Positions 16,049 through 23,990 are shown, numbered from the stretch's first letter. The stretch: 34,787 nt of DNA from Flavobacterium selenitireducens (GCF_014748335.1 NZ_JAAVIY010000016.1:1-34787), one strand, 5' to 3'. The notes: generated by a model from the sequence alone, not told the origin. Made by a program: numbers and translations.

Positions 16049-17110
16049 TTACAACTTTTCCGACTTGTGATAATTTACCATGAGATCCACGAAACGGCTG
16101 TAACTTTCCAGGCCGTCTTCCTGTTTGTTTGCTTTCAGGAAATTGTCGTAGAAAAATTTGAATCCGATCTCGACAAACGATTCGTACTGCTCCCAAAATA
16201 TCCGACTTTCCTTGAAATTCTTGCGGATGCCCGGGTTTACCGATTGCAAAAGCGACAGGAACAGCTTCTCGTCCCGCGCTTCTACGCTCCTGAGGCAATA
16301 TTTGAGCGCAAGGGTATAACCCGAATAAGCCAGCATTTCATCATTTGAATTTATTGCCGCGAGATAGCCTACGAAATTGGCTTCGCTCTCACTTGCATAT
16401 CCGATTTGGTGCGCCATTTCGTGTGAAGCGGTGGCCGGGAACGAATACATCGGTACCATGTCGTTGACCTGCGCTTCGTTCGTAAACGGATTCAGGTAAC
16501 CCGAAAATCCCATATACGATAACTGAAGGCTGATCAGTGATTTTTTCGAACTCGGCCTGCCTAACACGAAATACGGATAGCGCTTCGAAAGTTCGGAATA
16601 TGCATCGTGATTGATTGAAAAAACTTGTTCCTGACTGTAGCGATTGACGACTTTCGAGGCCGTGTCGCCGGTAATCGCAACCTGGACCGCATTGGTTTTG
16701 ACGATGAGCTTTCTCGTAAATGCGATAAGTTCTTCATCGGAATATTCTGTGGCGAAACCCATTTTTTCGGGCAATTTCATGCGATGGTAATTCATGGCCC
16801 AAAGCAAGTGGAACAGGAAATAAAATATCGAAAGGAATCCGGCGAAGCGCAGCAAATTGTCTTTCCATTTGATTTTCCAGCTCTTGCGAATCATCCACAA
16901 CCAGCGAATCAGTAACAATATGACGAGCCCGTACAAAACGTCGCCGACGGAAAAAGGAATCCATCCGAAAATCCAACGCTGCGCAGACGAAATCCAGGTG
17001 TATAGGCCGTTGCTGTAGTACTTTTCGACGATTCCAGGGAAGAGCGAAACGATTTGGATCACAACGATTTGAACAAGCAGGAATAGCGGCAGTCGATATT
17101 TTTTGGGCAT
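16049..17110 (-). CDS. DUF3810 membrane protein with a zinc-protease-like HEMAH motif
   Basis: A 353-residue protein with three N-terminal helices (about residues 6-26, 55-72 and 86-108) and a large extracytoplasmic C-terminal domain. This carries TASHEMAHQIGYASESEANFVGY, an HExxH zinc-binding motif followed by a conserved Glu 10-15 residues later, as in gluzincin-type metallopeptidases. The overall sequence fits DUF3810, an uncharacterised family of Bacteroidota and Firmicutes. A peptidase activity is inferred from the motif only. It is transcribed away from pepD, whose promoter region it shares (17111-17231). Confidence 0.8.
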   Translation of the reverse strand: MPKKYRLPLFLLVQIVVIQIVSLFPGIVEKYYSNGLYTWISSAQRWIFGWIPFSVGDVLYGLVILLLIRWLWMIRKSWKIKWKDNLLRFAGFLSIFYFLFHLLWAMNYHRMKLPEKMGFATEYSDEELIAFTRKLIVKTNAVQVAITGDTASKVVNRYSQEQVFSINHDAYSELSKRYPYFVLGRPSSKKSLISLQLSYMGFSGYLNPFTNEAQVNDMVPMYSFPATASHEMAHQIGYASESEANFVGYLAAINSNDEMLAYSGYTLALKYCLRSVEARDEKLFLSLLQSVNPGIRKNFKESRIFWEQYESFVEIGFKFFYDNFLKANKQEDGLESYSRFVDLMVNYHKSEKL

Positions 17111-17139
17111 ACGTCAGTGATGACTTTGGGTAAAGATAG

Positions 17140-17147
17140 TATTTTTG
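17140..17147 (+). promoter_or_regulatory. Candidate -7 box of pepD
   Basis: TATTTTTG fits TAnnTTTG exactly, 84 bases before the pepD ATG. No -33 TTG lies at the ideal distance. On the other strand TATCTTTA (17138-17131), a one-mismatch box, could serve the DUF3810 gene, so the divergent promoters may nearly overlap. Confidence 0.4.
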
Positions 17148-17231
17148 TAATTGACGCTTAACCGAATGGAGCACCTGGTGACCAGAAAAGCGCGCAAATA
17201 ACCGAATGAACAAATCAAATAACAACTAAAA

Positions 17232-18692
17232 ATGTCCGAAATAAGAAACCTTGAGCCCCAAGCGCTCTGGAACAAATTCGCCGACCTGAACGCCGTTCCG
17301 CGTCCGTCCAAGAAAGAAGAACGCGTGATCGAATTCATGAAGAATTTCGGGGAGTCGCTTGGACTGGAAACCTTTGAGGACGAGATCCGCAACGTGATCA
17401 TCCGCAAACCTGCGACACCGGGAATGGAAAACCGCAAAACCGTCGTGATGCAAGGCCATCTCGATATGGTGCACCAAAAAAACAACGACACGGTTTTCGA
17501 TTTCGATAGCCAGGGAATCGATATGTATGTCGACGGCGACTGGGTAAAGGCAAAAGGCACGACGCTCGGCGCAGACAACGGACTCGGCGTGGCCACGATC
17601 ATGGCGATACTCGAATCCAAAGACATCGCCCATCCGGCCATCGAAGCACTATTTACAGTAGACGAAGAAACCGGAATGACGGGAGCGCTCAACCTTAAAG
17701 GCGGCATTTTGACAGGAGAAATCCTGCTCAACCTCGACACCGAAGAAGACGACGAAATCGATATTGGTTGTGCCGGAGGCGTCGACGTTACGGCAAAAGG
17801 AACCTACGAGCGGGAATATTCGCCTTTGCACGATTCGGGCTTCACCATTACGGTGAAAGGCTTGAACGGCGGCCACTCCGGCATGCAAATTCACGAAGGT
17901 TTGGGCAACGTCAACAAGATCATGAACCGGTTGTTGTTCGAAACCTTTGAAGAGTTCGACTTGCGCGTCTCTTCGATAGACGGAGGCAGTCTGAGAAACG
18001 CGATTCCGAGGGAAAGCGTCGCAATCGTGGCGCTTCCGCGGACGAAAGTGTCCGAATTCCTTACCGATCTTGAAAAGACGATTTCGGATATCAAGGCGGA
18101 ATTTGCCACGACCGAAAAAAACCTCGCGATCACGATCGAAAAAACCGACACGCCCGATAAAGTCATGGCCGTGGGCGATCAGCAAAAATTGATTTTGTCG
18201 CTTTACACGGCGCACAACGGCGTTTACCGCATGAGTGCCGATATGAAAGATCTCGTCGAAACCTCGAACAATATCGCAAGGGTCGTCGTCAAAGACGGGG
18301 AAATCCTTATCGGATGTTTGACGCGATCATCGGTTGAAACAGCGAAATTCGATTTGGCCAACGCACTTAAATCGGCATTTTCGTTGGCGGGATACCAAGT
18401 GACCTTTACCGGAAGCTATCCGGGTTGGACGCCGAACGTGAATTCGGAAATACTCGAAGTGCTTGTCGACATCTATAAGAAACAGAACGGCAGCGAGCCG
18501 AAAGTCGTCGCCTGCCACGCGGGTCTCGAATGCGGGATCCTGGGCACGAATTATCCCGGAATGGACATGATTTCGTTCGGCCCGACGATACACGGAGCGC
18601 ATAGTCCCGATGAGCGCGCGAGCATTTCATCTGCACAAAAATATTGGAAATTCGTGTTGGAAATCCTGCAAAATATCCCGTTGAAGAACTGA
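17232..18692 (+). CDS. pepD: Cytosolic aminoacyl-histidine dipeptidase (beta-Ala-His dipeptidase, M20)
   Basis: A 486-residue M20/M28-type zinc dipeptidase that cleaves Xaa-His and other dipeptides in the cytosol. The two-metal site is visible: QGHLDMV (His76, Asp78), LGADNGLG (Asp115, bridging), FTVDEETGMTG (Glu145 catalytic, Glu146 ligand), a later Asp in LLNLDTEEDD, and a C-terminal His in GPTIHGAHSPDE. The lid/dimer domain sits between (about residues 190-390), with NGGHSGMQI. Length and order match PepD. There is no signal peptide. The stop overlaps the ATG of a small lipoprotein gene (TGATG at 18690-18694). Confidence 0.93.
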   Translation: MSEIRNLEPQALWNKFADLNAVPRPSKKEERVIEFMKNFGESLGLETFEDEIRNVIIRKPATPGMENRKTVVMQGHLDMVHQKNNDTVFDFDSQGIDMYVDGDWVKAKGTTLGADNGLGVATIMAILESKDIAHPAIEALFTVDEETGMTGALNLKGGILTGEILLNLDTEEDDEIDIGCAGGVDVTAKGTYEREYSPLHDSGFTITVKGLNGGHSGMQIHEGLGNVNKIMNRLLFETFEEFDLRVSSIDGGSLRNAIPRESVAIVALPRTKVSEFLTDLEKTISDIKAEFATTEKNLAITIEKTDTPDKVMAVGDQQKLILSLYTAHNGVYRMSADMKDLVETSNNIARVVVKDGEILIGCLTRSSVETAKFDLANALKSAFSLAGYQVTFTGSYPGWTPNVNSEILEVLVDIYKKQNGSEPKVVACHAGLECGILGTNYPGMDMISFGPTIHGAHSPDERASISSAQKYWKFVLEILQNIPLKN

Positions 18693-19066
18693 TGAAAAAA
18701 TTGGCACTTGCGTTATTTGTGATCGTGGCGTCCTCGTGCTCGGCAGCGATCGACTGCCTCACGGACAGCAAACCGGAATGGGAACGCAAAACGTTGTCGG
18801 ACGGCATGCGTTTCCAACCCTATGAACAAACGGTGGAATTGTACTCGGACAATATGGTCACGATACGCGAATTCGACGTCGACGGTAATTTGCCCGACGG
18901 TTTGATGGCGAATTTCGACGGCAGTACGGCCCGGATTTCCGGCACGCCGAAGGAACTCGGGAACTTCCAGCTAAAACTCGTCGTCAAGGTCGTAAGTGAA
19001 GATTCCGACGGAAACGCGGGTTGCGAACGGACCATTTCGAAAACGTATAAGCTCCGGATAAATTAA
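18692..19066 (+). CDS. Small lipoprotein with a putative Ig-like domain
   Basis: A 124-residue protein. The signal peptide MKKLALALFVIVASSC ends in a lipobox cysteine. The body contains NLPDGLMANFDGSTARISGTP and GNFQLKLVVKV, the pattern of small bacterial immunoglobulin-like (He_PIG type) domains, in which a GxxxSGTP turn precedes a strand pair. Four cysteines in the mature part could make disulphides. The ATG at 18692 overlaps the pepD stop, so translation is coupled. An upstream in-frame ATG at 18644 lies inside pepD and would bury the signal peptide. No functional link to the dipeptidase is evident. Confidence 0.7.
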   Translation: MKKLALALFVIVASSCSAAIDCLTDSKPEWERKTLSDGMRFQPYEQTVELYSDNMVTIREFDVDGNLPDGLMANFDGSTARISGTPKELGNFQLKLVVKVVSEDSDGNAGCERTISKTYKLRIN

Positions 19067-19076
19067 GAGATCAGAT

Positions 19077-19105
19077 AAGGTCGGATGGAAATTCCGGCCT
19101 TTTTA
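19077..19105 (+). terminator. Intrinsic terminator of the pepD operon
   Basis: AAGGTCGGA (19077-19085) pairs with TCCGGCCTT (19093-19101) with one G-T wobble and a 7-base loop, followed by a short T run. It lies 11 bases past the lipoprotein stop. Confidence 0.8.
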
Positions 19106-19136
19106 ATTATAAATCACACTTCCCGGGCATAATTCC

Positions 19137-19586
19137 TTATTTGAACATTTCGGATTCTTCCGCGCGGATATGGGAAATCGCGTAGTGCCTGATAGCCGAC
19201 CGCGTCATTTCGTCCAAAATTGCGGTCAAGACTTCGTAATTCCCGTCCTTATTGACCTTGATGAGCACGTTGATTTGCGTATCCGATTCGCCTTTCTGGG
19301 ACGATTGATCGGCCACGGTGCGCTTTAGTTTTTCGATTTCTTCGTGAAGCGGTTGCCCGGTTTTGGTGTCGCTTACCTTTTCAGGATTGAACTTTCCGAA
19401 GTAGTATTTGAGGTTGTTGTCGCTCCCGACCAAAATCGTCATCGTGCGGAATTCGTCTTCCGGCTTTATCGCGATTTCGTCGGTCGCATCCGGCATCGAC
19501 AGCGTCACAGCATCCGGTTTCTGGAAACAGGAAACGGCGAGCGTGAACGAGAAGAAGCAGAGATAAGGAAGAAAGGTGCGGCTCAT
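19137..19586 (-). CDS. ExbD-like periplasmic domain on a lipoprotein-type anchor
   Basis: A 149-residue protein homologous along its length to the periplasmic part of the ExbD protein encoded just upstream. Shared blocks are TLSMPDA versus DLTLPDN, TMTILVGSDNNLKYYFG versus TMTILIDKGDKLKCYMG, VLIKVNKDGNYEVLTAILDEM versus a matching KPGDKSNYRNLVDVLDEM, and a final AISHIRAEES versus AITDLIPEES. The ExbD membrane helix with its proton-channel Asp is absent. Instead the N-terminus is a signal sequence (LPYLCFFSFTLAVSC) ending in a possible lipobox cysteine. It may assemble with the ExbD protein as a non-channel subunit. No exbB or tonB is in the window. Confidence 0.7.
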   Translation of the reverse strand: MSRTFLPYLCFFSFTLAVSCFQKPDAVTLSMPDATDEIAIKPEDEFRTMTILVGSDNNLKYYFGKFNPEKVSDTKTGQPLHEEIEKLKRTVADQSSQKGESDTQINVLIKVNKDGNYEVLTAILDEMTRSAIRHYAISHIRAEESEMFK

Positions 19587-19611
19587 CGAGAGAATGGTTG
19601 TTTTGTAACGT

Positions 19612-19641
19612 AAATATAAAAAACACGCCCGGAAGCGTGTT
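19612..19641 (-). terminator. Intrinsic terminator after exbD
   Basis: On the minus strand AACACGC (19641-19635) pairs with GCGTGTT (19628-19622) around a 6-base loop and is followed by a T-rich run. It lies just past the ExbD stop at 19649. The ExbD-like lipoprotein gene downstream would then depend on read-through or its own promoter. Confidence 0.75.
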
Positions 19642-19648
19642 CAACGTA

Positions 19649-20188
19649 TCAGTTCATCGTCAGCAGGCGCGACTCCTCGGGTATGAGATCGGTAATGGCG
19701 TATGTTTGCACGTCCGATATCGACATTTCATCGAGAACGTCGACGAGATTTCTATAATTGGATTTGTCGCCGGGCTTGATGAGCACGATAAGGTTTTTTT
19801 CAGGTTTGCCGATGGAACGCGCATAATCTGCCACCTTCTTTTTGTTGGAGGCGATTTCGTTGCGCAAGGCTTTGTTGTCGGTCAACCCGATTTCCTTTGG
19901 AATATTTCCTGACAGCAGGCCCATGTAGCATTTCAATTTGTCGCCTTTGTCGATCAGGATTGTCATTGTGAGATTTTCGTCTACCGGCATCGGTGGGTTT
20001 GGGCCGTTATCCGGCAAGGTCAAATCCAGGGATTGCGGTTTGGTGAGCGAGGTCGTCAGCATGAAAAATGTGATCAACAGGAAAGCGAGGTCGACCATCG
20101 CGGTCAGATCGACCTTCGAATTTAGTTTGCGGCTCCTGATTTTGCGCGATGGGACGCTTTTTCCAGCGTCGTTGTTCAATTCGGCCAT
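19649..20188 (-). CDS. exbD: ExbD/TolR family biopolymer transport protein
   Basis: A 179-residue protein with a basic cytoplasmic N-terminus (SRKIRSRKLNSKVDLTAM) and one membrane helix (VDLAFLLITFFMLTTSL) that carries the conserved channel Asp near its start. A periplasmic domain follows (SLDLTLPDNGPNPPMPVDE onward). This is the ExbD subunit of a proton-driven ExbB/ExbD motor that energises outer-membrane transport. The ATG at 20188 (MAELNNDAG) is preferred to an in-frame ATG 51 bases upstream because it starts a normal cytoplasmic tail. The partner ExbB is not in the window. A lipoprotein-anchored paralogue follows downstream. Confidence 0.85.
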   Translation of the reverse strand: MAELNNDAGKSVPSRKIRSRKLNSKVDLTAMVDLAFLLITFFMLTTSLTKPQSLDLTLPDNGPNPPMPVDENLTMTILIDKGDKLKCYMGLLSGNIPKEIGLTDNKALRNEIASNKKKVADYARSIGKPEKNLIVLIKPGDKSNYRNLVDVLDEMSISDVQTYAITDLIPEESRLLTMN

Positions 20189-20308
20189 GACAGTTTGTTT
20201 TTGGTTAGAAAAAATGTGAACGTCAGTGTAGGTTAACATTTTTAACGCAAAAGCGATTTGTCATATTGCGTATTTTCCCTCAGAACCGCAGAATATCCTG
20301 CACGCACG

Positions 20309-20812
20309 TCATTTTACTTTTTTCATCGGGAATTCCTCTTTGCTTTCGACTCCCAGTTTATTGCCGCTGATGCGTGCCTTGATCGAATCTCCGTAGTTTT
20401 CATAGACGATCTTGTTCGGGTAATCGTGCTTCGGATTCTCGAAAATGAAATTTCCTCCTTCAAGTGCAGTCAAAGCGAATTCTACAGGTTTCTCGTCGTT
20501 TTGTCCTGCCGCCTGTGCGATGTAGACTAGGTTTCCGTTTCGTTCCACAAGCCTTACGAATTCGGAAAACGCCGTATCCTTTCCCGTAATGAAAAATGTT
20601 TTGGCGGAATAAGAAGAATCCGACTCTTTCATCCAGGTCTCGGTAAGCGTGCCTTCGTCGGATACGTTTTGCCATTTCCCGATAAGCCATTTCGCATCGT
20701 CCAGACTTGACGTAATGGCATTTTTGGGTTCGGCCGTCTCAATGGCGTCTTTTTTCTTGTCCGAACACGCAATTACGGCAAGCGCTGCGAAAGGTAAAAT
20801 CAGTTTTTTCAT
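20309..20812 (-). CDS. DUF6265-like lipoprotein
   Basis: A 167-residue lipoprotein. The signal peptide MKKLILPFAALAVIAC ends in a lipobox, and the mature start CSDKKKD is charged. The body has WLIGKWQNVSDEGTLTETWMK near its start and FENPKHDYPNKIVYENY later. This is the WliGtW...E.W...P.HdyP pattern of DUF6265, a lipocalin-like family of unknown function. TAAAAGTA at 20836-20843 reads TACTTTTA on the minus strand, a one-mismatch -7 box upstream of the ATG. It is separated from exbD by 120 bases, so it is likely its own unit. Confidence 0.75.
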   Translation of the reverse strand: MKKLILPFAALAVIACSDKKKDAIETAEPKNAITSSLDDAKWLIGKWQNVSDEGTLTETWMKESDSSYSAKTFFITGKDTAFSEFVRLVERNGNLVYIAQAAGQNDEKPVEFALTALEGGNFIFENPKHDYPNKIVYENYGDSIKARISGNKLGVESKEEFPMKKVK

Positions 20813-20863
20813 ATTATTGGATGTATTGGTCTGACTAAAAGTACGTAACGATTTTAAAACAGG

Positions 20864-20904
20864 CGACCTTTCGGACGGGAAACATTCTCCTGACTGAAAG
20901 GTCG
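20864..20904. terminator. Hairpin, probable terminator of the coiled-coil lipoprotein gene
   Basis: CGACCTTTC (20864-20872) pairs perfectly with GAAAGGTCG (20896-20904) around a 23-base loop. On the minus strand it follows the stop at 20927 and is followed by CCTGTTTTAAAAT; on the plus strand it is followed by TGTTTTTTAC. The large loop makes it a less typical terminator. Confidence 0.6.
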
Positions 20905-20926
20905 TGTTTTTTACGAATCTGTGGGA

Positions 20927-21385
20927 TCAGTTGTAATTGTGCTCCCTCTTGTAATCGTCTATATCGGTTTTGATGTCGTTCGCGCTCTTGTCGACACGCG
21001 CTTTGAAAGCATCCCATTTTTCATCGACTTTGTCCCCGAATTGGTCGAGATCCTGTTTAAGTTCGTTGTTTCGCGCCTCAAGCTTGTCGATCTGGGCGTT
21101 GAACTTCGCTTTGTTTTCCGCCGTTTCCGAATTTGCTTTTACCCTGATTTCCGCAATTCGTTTTTCGTTGTCGGCGATGAGTTTTTTGGTTCCCGCTTTC
21201 AAAACGGCGTAATCTGACGTATCTGCGGCCTTGGTATTTTCGTATTCAGCGGTTGCCTCGGCTTGTTCCTCTGTCGCTTCGACTACTTCCTGTTGGTCTT
21301 TTTCGGCGTCGTTCTTGCAACTCGTCATGCCCAAAGTCAGCATCGCGACAGCCGCGATCGATAAAATTTGATTTGTTGATCTCAT
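20927..21385 (-). CDS. Coiled-coil lipoprotein of unknown function
   Basis: A 152-residue lipoprotein. The signal peptide (LSIAAVAMLTLGMTSC) ends in a lipobox, and CKNDAEKD follows. Most of the mature protein is Lys/Glu/Asp/Ala-rich with a heptad-like pattern (for example KLIADNEKRIAEIRVKANSE and QIDKLEARNNELKQDLDQF), predicting a long alpha-helical coiled coil. This composition resembles small envelope-stress proteins of Bacteroidota. No enzyme motif is seen. It has its own hairpin terminator at 20864-20904 and appears monocistronic. Confidence 0.65.
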   Translation of the reverse strand: MRSTNQILSIAAVAMLTLGMTSCKNDAEKDQQEVVEATEEQAEATAEYENTKAADTSDYAVLKAGTKKLIADNEKRIAEIRVKANSETAENKAKFNAQIDKLEARNNELKQDLDQFGDKVDEKWDAFKARVDKSANDIKTDIDDYKREHNYN

Positions 21386-21462
21386 GGTTCTATAATTTAG
21401 GTTATCGACATAAAATTACGGTTTTAAGCCTCGGCTGTTTTACAGCTTCCCCATATCATTTT

Positions 21463-21861
21463 TCATTTCGACATATCATTTTTCTTAGAATTCGATGGAA
21501 GGCCGTCCGGATCGAACGTGAACGTAAATCGTTTTCCCGTGAATTCGTCGACGCGTATCGGCTCGACATTCAACCGGGATTCCAGTAATAACTGGATGGT
21601 TTCGTCCGGATCATCGGTTTCGAAGGCCAGATGTCGCAATCCCGCTGCCTCCGGATAGCTCTTTCGCTGAGGCGGATTCGGGAACGAAAAAAGTTCGATG
21701 AGGTAGGTTCCATTAAGCGCAAGATCCAACTTATGGGAGTCGCGTTCGCTGCGGTAGGTTTCCGCCACAATCTGTAAACCGGGAACATCGACATAGAAAG
21801 CTTTCGATTTCGCGTAATCCGAACAAATTATCGCAATATGGTGAATCTTATTTAACTTCAT
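21463..21861 (-). CDS. VOC (glyoxalase) family protein, YaeR-like, with a probable C-terminal frameshift
   Basis: A 132-residue vicinal-oxygen-chelate protein. It follows the YaeR subfamily closely: IHHIAIICSDYAKSKAFY, LDLALNGTYLIELFSFP, AGLRHLAFETDD and GKRFTFTFDPDGLP. The metal ligands expected in the first and third blocks (His) and the second (Glu) are present. After DPDGLP the family continues with a short LELYE-like strand whose Glu is the last metal ligand. Here the frame reads SNSKKNDMSK instead. One inserted base near 21497 would give LP-IEF and then a stop at 21485, restoring that Glu. The present reading is therefore either a real frameshift or a sequence error. Confidence 0.8.
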   Translation of the reverse strand: MKLNKIHHIAIICSDYAKSKAFYVDVPGLQIVAETYRSERDSHKLDLALNGTYLIELFSFPNPPQRKSYPEAAGLRHLAFETDDPDETIQLLLESRLNVEPIRVDEFTGKRFTFTFDPDGLPSNSKKNDMSK

Positions 21862-21941
21862 TTTTTGGACTTTTCAGGCATACGATCGGAAGCAACTGAT
21901 CCTGTATTTCAATTTTCGTTTTCAAATGCTTGCAAACGTTT

Positions 21942-22433
21942 TTAATTGTTTACAAATGGCGTGAAACGGTTGTCTTTGCCTCTCAGGTCAAGTCCGCCTT
22001 CACAAACCGATTTGAGGTTCACGAGATAAAAACTCCACCCGTTGTGGCAGCCCAGGCGGATGTTTTTCTTCGAGGCTTCGTCGGTAGGGATGTTGCTTTG
22101 GGTAAGCTCCACAAGCGTATGTTCGTGTTGGTCGGAAAGCCTGATCTCGACAAGGCAATTCCCTGCGAACGTGAACGAGAACATGTCCGAGCCATTCGCA
22201 TTCCGTATCTCGCCGGTTTCGGTTTCGGAATAGAGAAACCATTTCCAGCAATACGAATTTCCCTCCGCTGCCGCATCATTTTTGTCGATAAGATGACCGC
22301 CGGACAGATAATCGCACTGCCTGAGAAACCATTTTTCAACTTCGAACGGTATCGTCCATGCGTCGTATACTGTTTTCAGATCGCATTTGATGGCGATCCT
22401 GAGCGTAAACTGCGTCCAGTCGAAATTTTGCAT
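21942..22433 (-). CDS. SRPBCC (AHSA1-like) domain protein
   Basis: A 163-residue soluble protein of the START/SRPBCC fold. The N-terminus TLRIAIKCDLKTVYDAWTIP followed by EVEKWFL is the usual beginning of AHSA1-like proteins, and NGWSFYLVNLKSVCEGGLDL is the typical C-terminal helix. These proteins bind hydrophobic ligands, and the specific ligand cannot be predicted. It lies downstream of no obvious partner. A palindromic repeat (22505-22538) lies between its start and prfA. Confidence 0.8.
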   Translation of the reverse strand: MQNFDWTQFTLRIAIKCDLKTVYDAWTIPFEVEKWFLRQCDYLSGGHLIDKNDAAAEGNSYCWKWFLYSETETGEIRNANGSDMFSFTFAGNCLVEIRLSDQHEHTLVELTQSNIPTDEASKKNIRLGCHNGWSFYLVNLKSVCEGGLDLRGKDNRFTPFVNN

Positions 22434-22504
22434 AGGCGTAATGTTGTGGACTTCCTGACTGAGAGATCGGGCGACGTTTTTTTTTGGTTTAGGCCGCTTT
22501 CTGC

Positions 22505-22538
22505 AGACATAACAGATTTTTCAAAATCTGTTATGTCT
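22505..22538. repeat. Single copy of the 34-base palindromic element
   Basis: AGACATAACAGATTTT (22505-22520) and AAAATCTGTTATGTCT (22523-22538) are perfect reverse complements around two bases. This is the same element as in the array at 27555-28191. The outer ten bases are identical, and the inner pair differs by a matched change (GA to GG on the left, TC to CC on the right). It lies between the SRPBCC gene and prfA. The following 80 bases also resemble the array spacer. Confidence 0.85.
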
Positions 22539-22662
22539 CATAAAAATAACGATTTTCCACCCAACCCAAATACAGTTTTCCTGTACATTTTCCTAAATTT
22601 TCGACAAACGCCTTTAACAAAACAACAAGATTCCCAACTGTCGCCCAATCAACATTTTTCAC

Positions 22663-22670
22663 TAAATTTG
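22663..22670 (+). promoter_or_regulatory. -7 box of prfA
   Basis: TAAATTTG matches TAnnTTTG exactly, 57 bases before the prfA ATG. The expected transcript starts near 22677, so the leader would include a 15-codon ORF that overlaps the prfA start. No good -33 element is seen. Confidence 0.55.
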
Positions 22671-22686
22671 CGCCCATTTGAGGCCA

Positions 22687-22734
22687 ATGGCCAAACTCAC
22701 AGTTAAAATTCACGAGAAAGAAACCCAATGTTAG
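22687..22734 (+). CDS. Possible 15-codon upstream ORF ending in UAG across the prfA start
   Basis: ATG at 22687 opens a frame of 15 codons ([15 protein letters not shown]) that ends in TAG at 22732-22734, four bases past the prfA ATG (22728) in another frame. UAG is a stop codon read by RF1, the prfA product. An overlap like this would allow translation coupling and, in principle, control by RF1 level. It could be chance: a single short leader ORF is not strong evidence. Confidence 0.35.
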   Translation: MAKLTVKIHEKETQC

Positions 22735-23804
22735 ACCGTTTACAATATGTAAAGCAGCGCTTTGACGAGATTTCGGACCTGATCATCCAGCCCGATGTCA
22801 TCGCCGACCAAAAGCGTTACGTCCAATTGAACAAAGAATACAAAGACCTTAAGGCGCTCGTCGACAAACGCGATGAGTATCTCAATGTGCTTGGCAATAT
22901 AACGGAAGCCAAGGAAATCATTTCGGACGGAAGTGATGCCGAAATGACCGAAATGGCCAAGCTCCAACTTGAGGAAGCCAACGGACGCCTGCCGCAAATC
23001 GAAGACGAGATCAAATTCATGCTGATTCCCAAAGATGCCGAGGACGCCAAAAACGTCATGGTAGAAATACGGGCCGGAACCGGTGGGGACGAGGCTTCCA
23101 TATTCGCCGGCGACCTCTACCGCATGTACACCAAATATTGCGAAAACCGCGGCTGGAGGACTTCGGTCGTCGATTTGAACGAAGGAACATCGGGCGGTTT
23201 CAAGGAAATCATCTTTGAAGTTACGGGAGAAGACGTCTACGGAACCCTGAAATTTGAAGCCGGTGTCCATCGCGTCCAGCGCGTTCCCCAAACCGAAACA
23301 CAGGGCCGCATCCATACGTCGGCGGCAACCGTAATGGTTTTGCCGGAAGCCGAGGAATTTGACGTACAGATTGACATGAACGACGTCCGAATCGACCTTT
23401 TCTGCTCGTCGGGCCCTGGAGGACAATCGGTCAATACGACCAAGTCGGCAGTGCGCATGACGCATATCCCGACAGGATTGGTGGCGCAATGCCAGGACGA
23501 AAAATCCCAACATAAAAACAAAGACAAGGCGCTGACGGTTTTGCGTTCGCGACTGTACGAGATGGAACTGGCCAAAAAGCAGGAGGAGGACGCGGCGAAA
23601 CGTTCGTCACAGGTTTCGTCGGGCGACAGGTCGGCTAAGATCCGTACTTACAATTATCCGCAAGGGCGCGTGACCGACCATCGCATCGGGCTCACGCTTT
23701 ACGATCTCGACAACGTGATGAACGGGGCGATCCAAAAAGTGATCGATGAACTTCAACTCGTCAACAACACAGAAAAATTGAAGGAAGCGAGCGAAGTGAT
23801 CTGA
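22728..23804 (+). CDS. prfA: Peptide chain release factor 1
   Basis: A 358-residue class I release factor. The catalytic GGQ is at residues 231-233 in [17 protein letters not shown]. The stop-codon-reading tripeptide in [14 protein letters not shown] is P-x-T type (PQT, residues 187-189), as in RF1 (UAA/UAG) and unlike the SPF of RF2. The length is normal. It releases finished peptides at the ribosome. Upstream are a -7 box and a short leader ORF; a strong intrinsic terminator follows. No hemK/prmC methyltransferase gene for the GGQ Gln is next to it in this window. Confidence 0.96.
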   Translation: MLDRLQYVKQRFDEISDLIIQPDVIADQKRYVQLNKEYKDLKALVDKRDEYLNVLGNITEAKEIISDGSDAEMTEMAKLQLEEANGRLPQIEDEIKFMLIPKDAEDAKNVMVEIRAGTGGDEASIFAGDLYRMYTKYCENRGWRTSVVDLNEGTSGGFKEIIFEVTGEDVYGTLKFEAGVHRVQRVPQTETQGRIHTSAATVMVLPEAEEFDVQIDMNDVRIDLFCSSGPGGQSVNTTKSAVRMTHIPTGLVAQCQDEKSQHKNKDKALTVLRSRLYEMELAKKQEEDAAKRSSQVSSGDRSAKIRTYNYPQGRVTDHRIGLTLYDLDNVMNGAIQKVIDELQLVNNTEKLKEASEVI

Positions 23805-23827
23805 TTCCCCTCGATAAGTCTGAAGAG

Positions 23828-23857
23828 CCAGGATTTTTGCGATCCTGGTTTTTTTTT
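23828..23857 (+). terminator. Intrinsic terminator of prfA
   Basis: CCAGGAT (23828-23834) pairs with ATCCTGG (23842-23848) around a 7-base loop and is followed by nine T (23849-23857). It is 24 bases past the prfA stop. Confidence 0.9.
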
Positions 23858-23990
23858 GGGCGTGCCACCACGCTCGTGCCTCGCGCGCTGTCGGGCTGCC
23901 GCTTTTATCTTTTGCTCGTTCCTCACAAAAGGATAGCCGCTTGCATCCCTCACGCGGGCATCCGGGTAGGAAAGGTCGTGTCGGCGGATG
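23858..23990. other. GC-rich intergenic element after the prfA terminator
   Basis: The stretch is much richer in GC than the neighbouring spacers and encodes nothing recognisable. It contains TATCTTTTG and CAAAAGGATA in inverted orientation (with one extra base), and the word GCCGCTT twice. In style it resembles the repeats at 14-201. It is probably one copy of a dispersed intergenic repeat of this lineage, but no second copy is present in the window. Confidence 0.35.
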
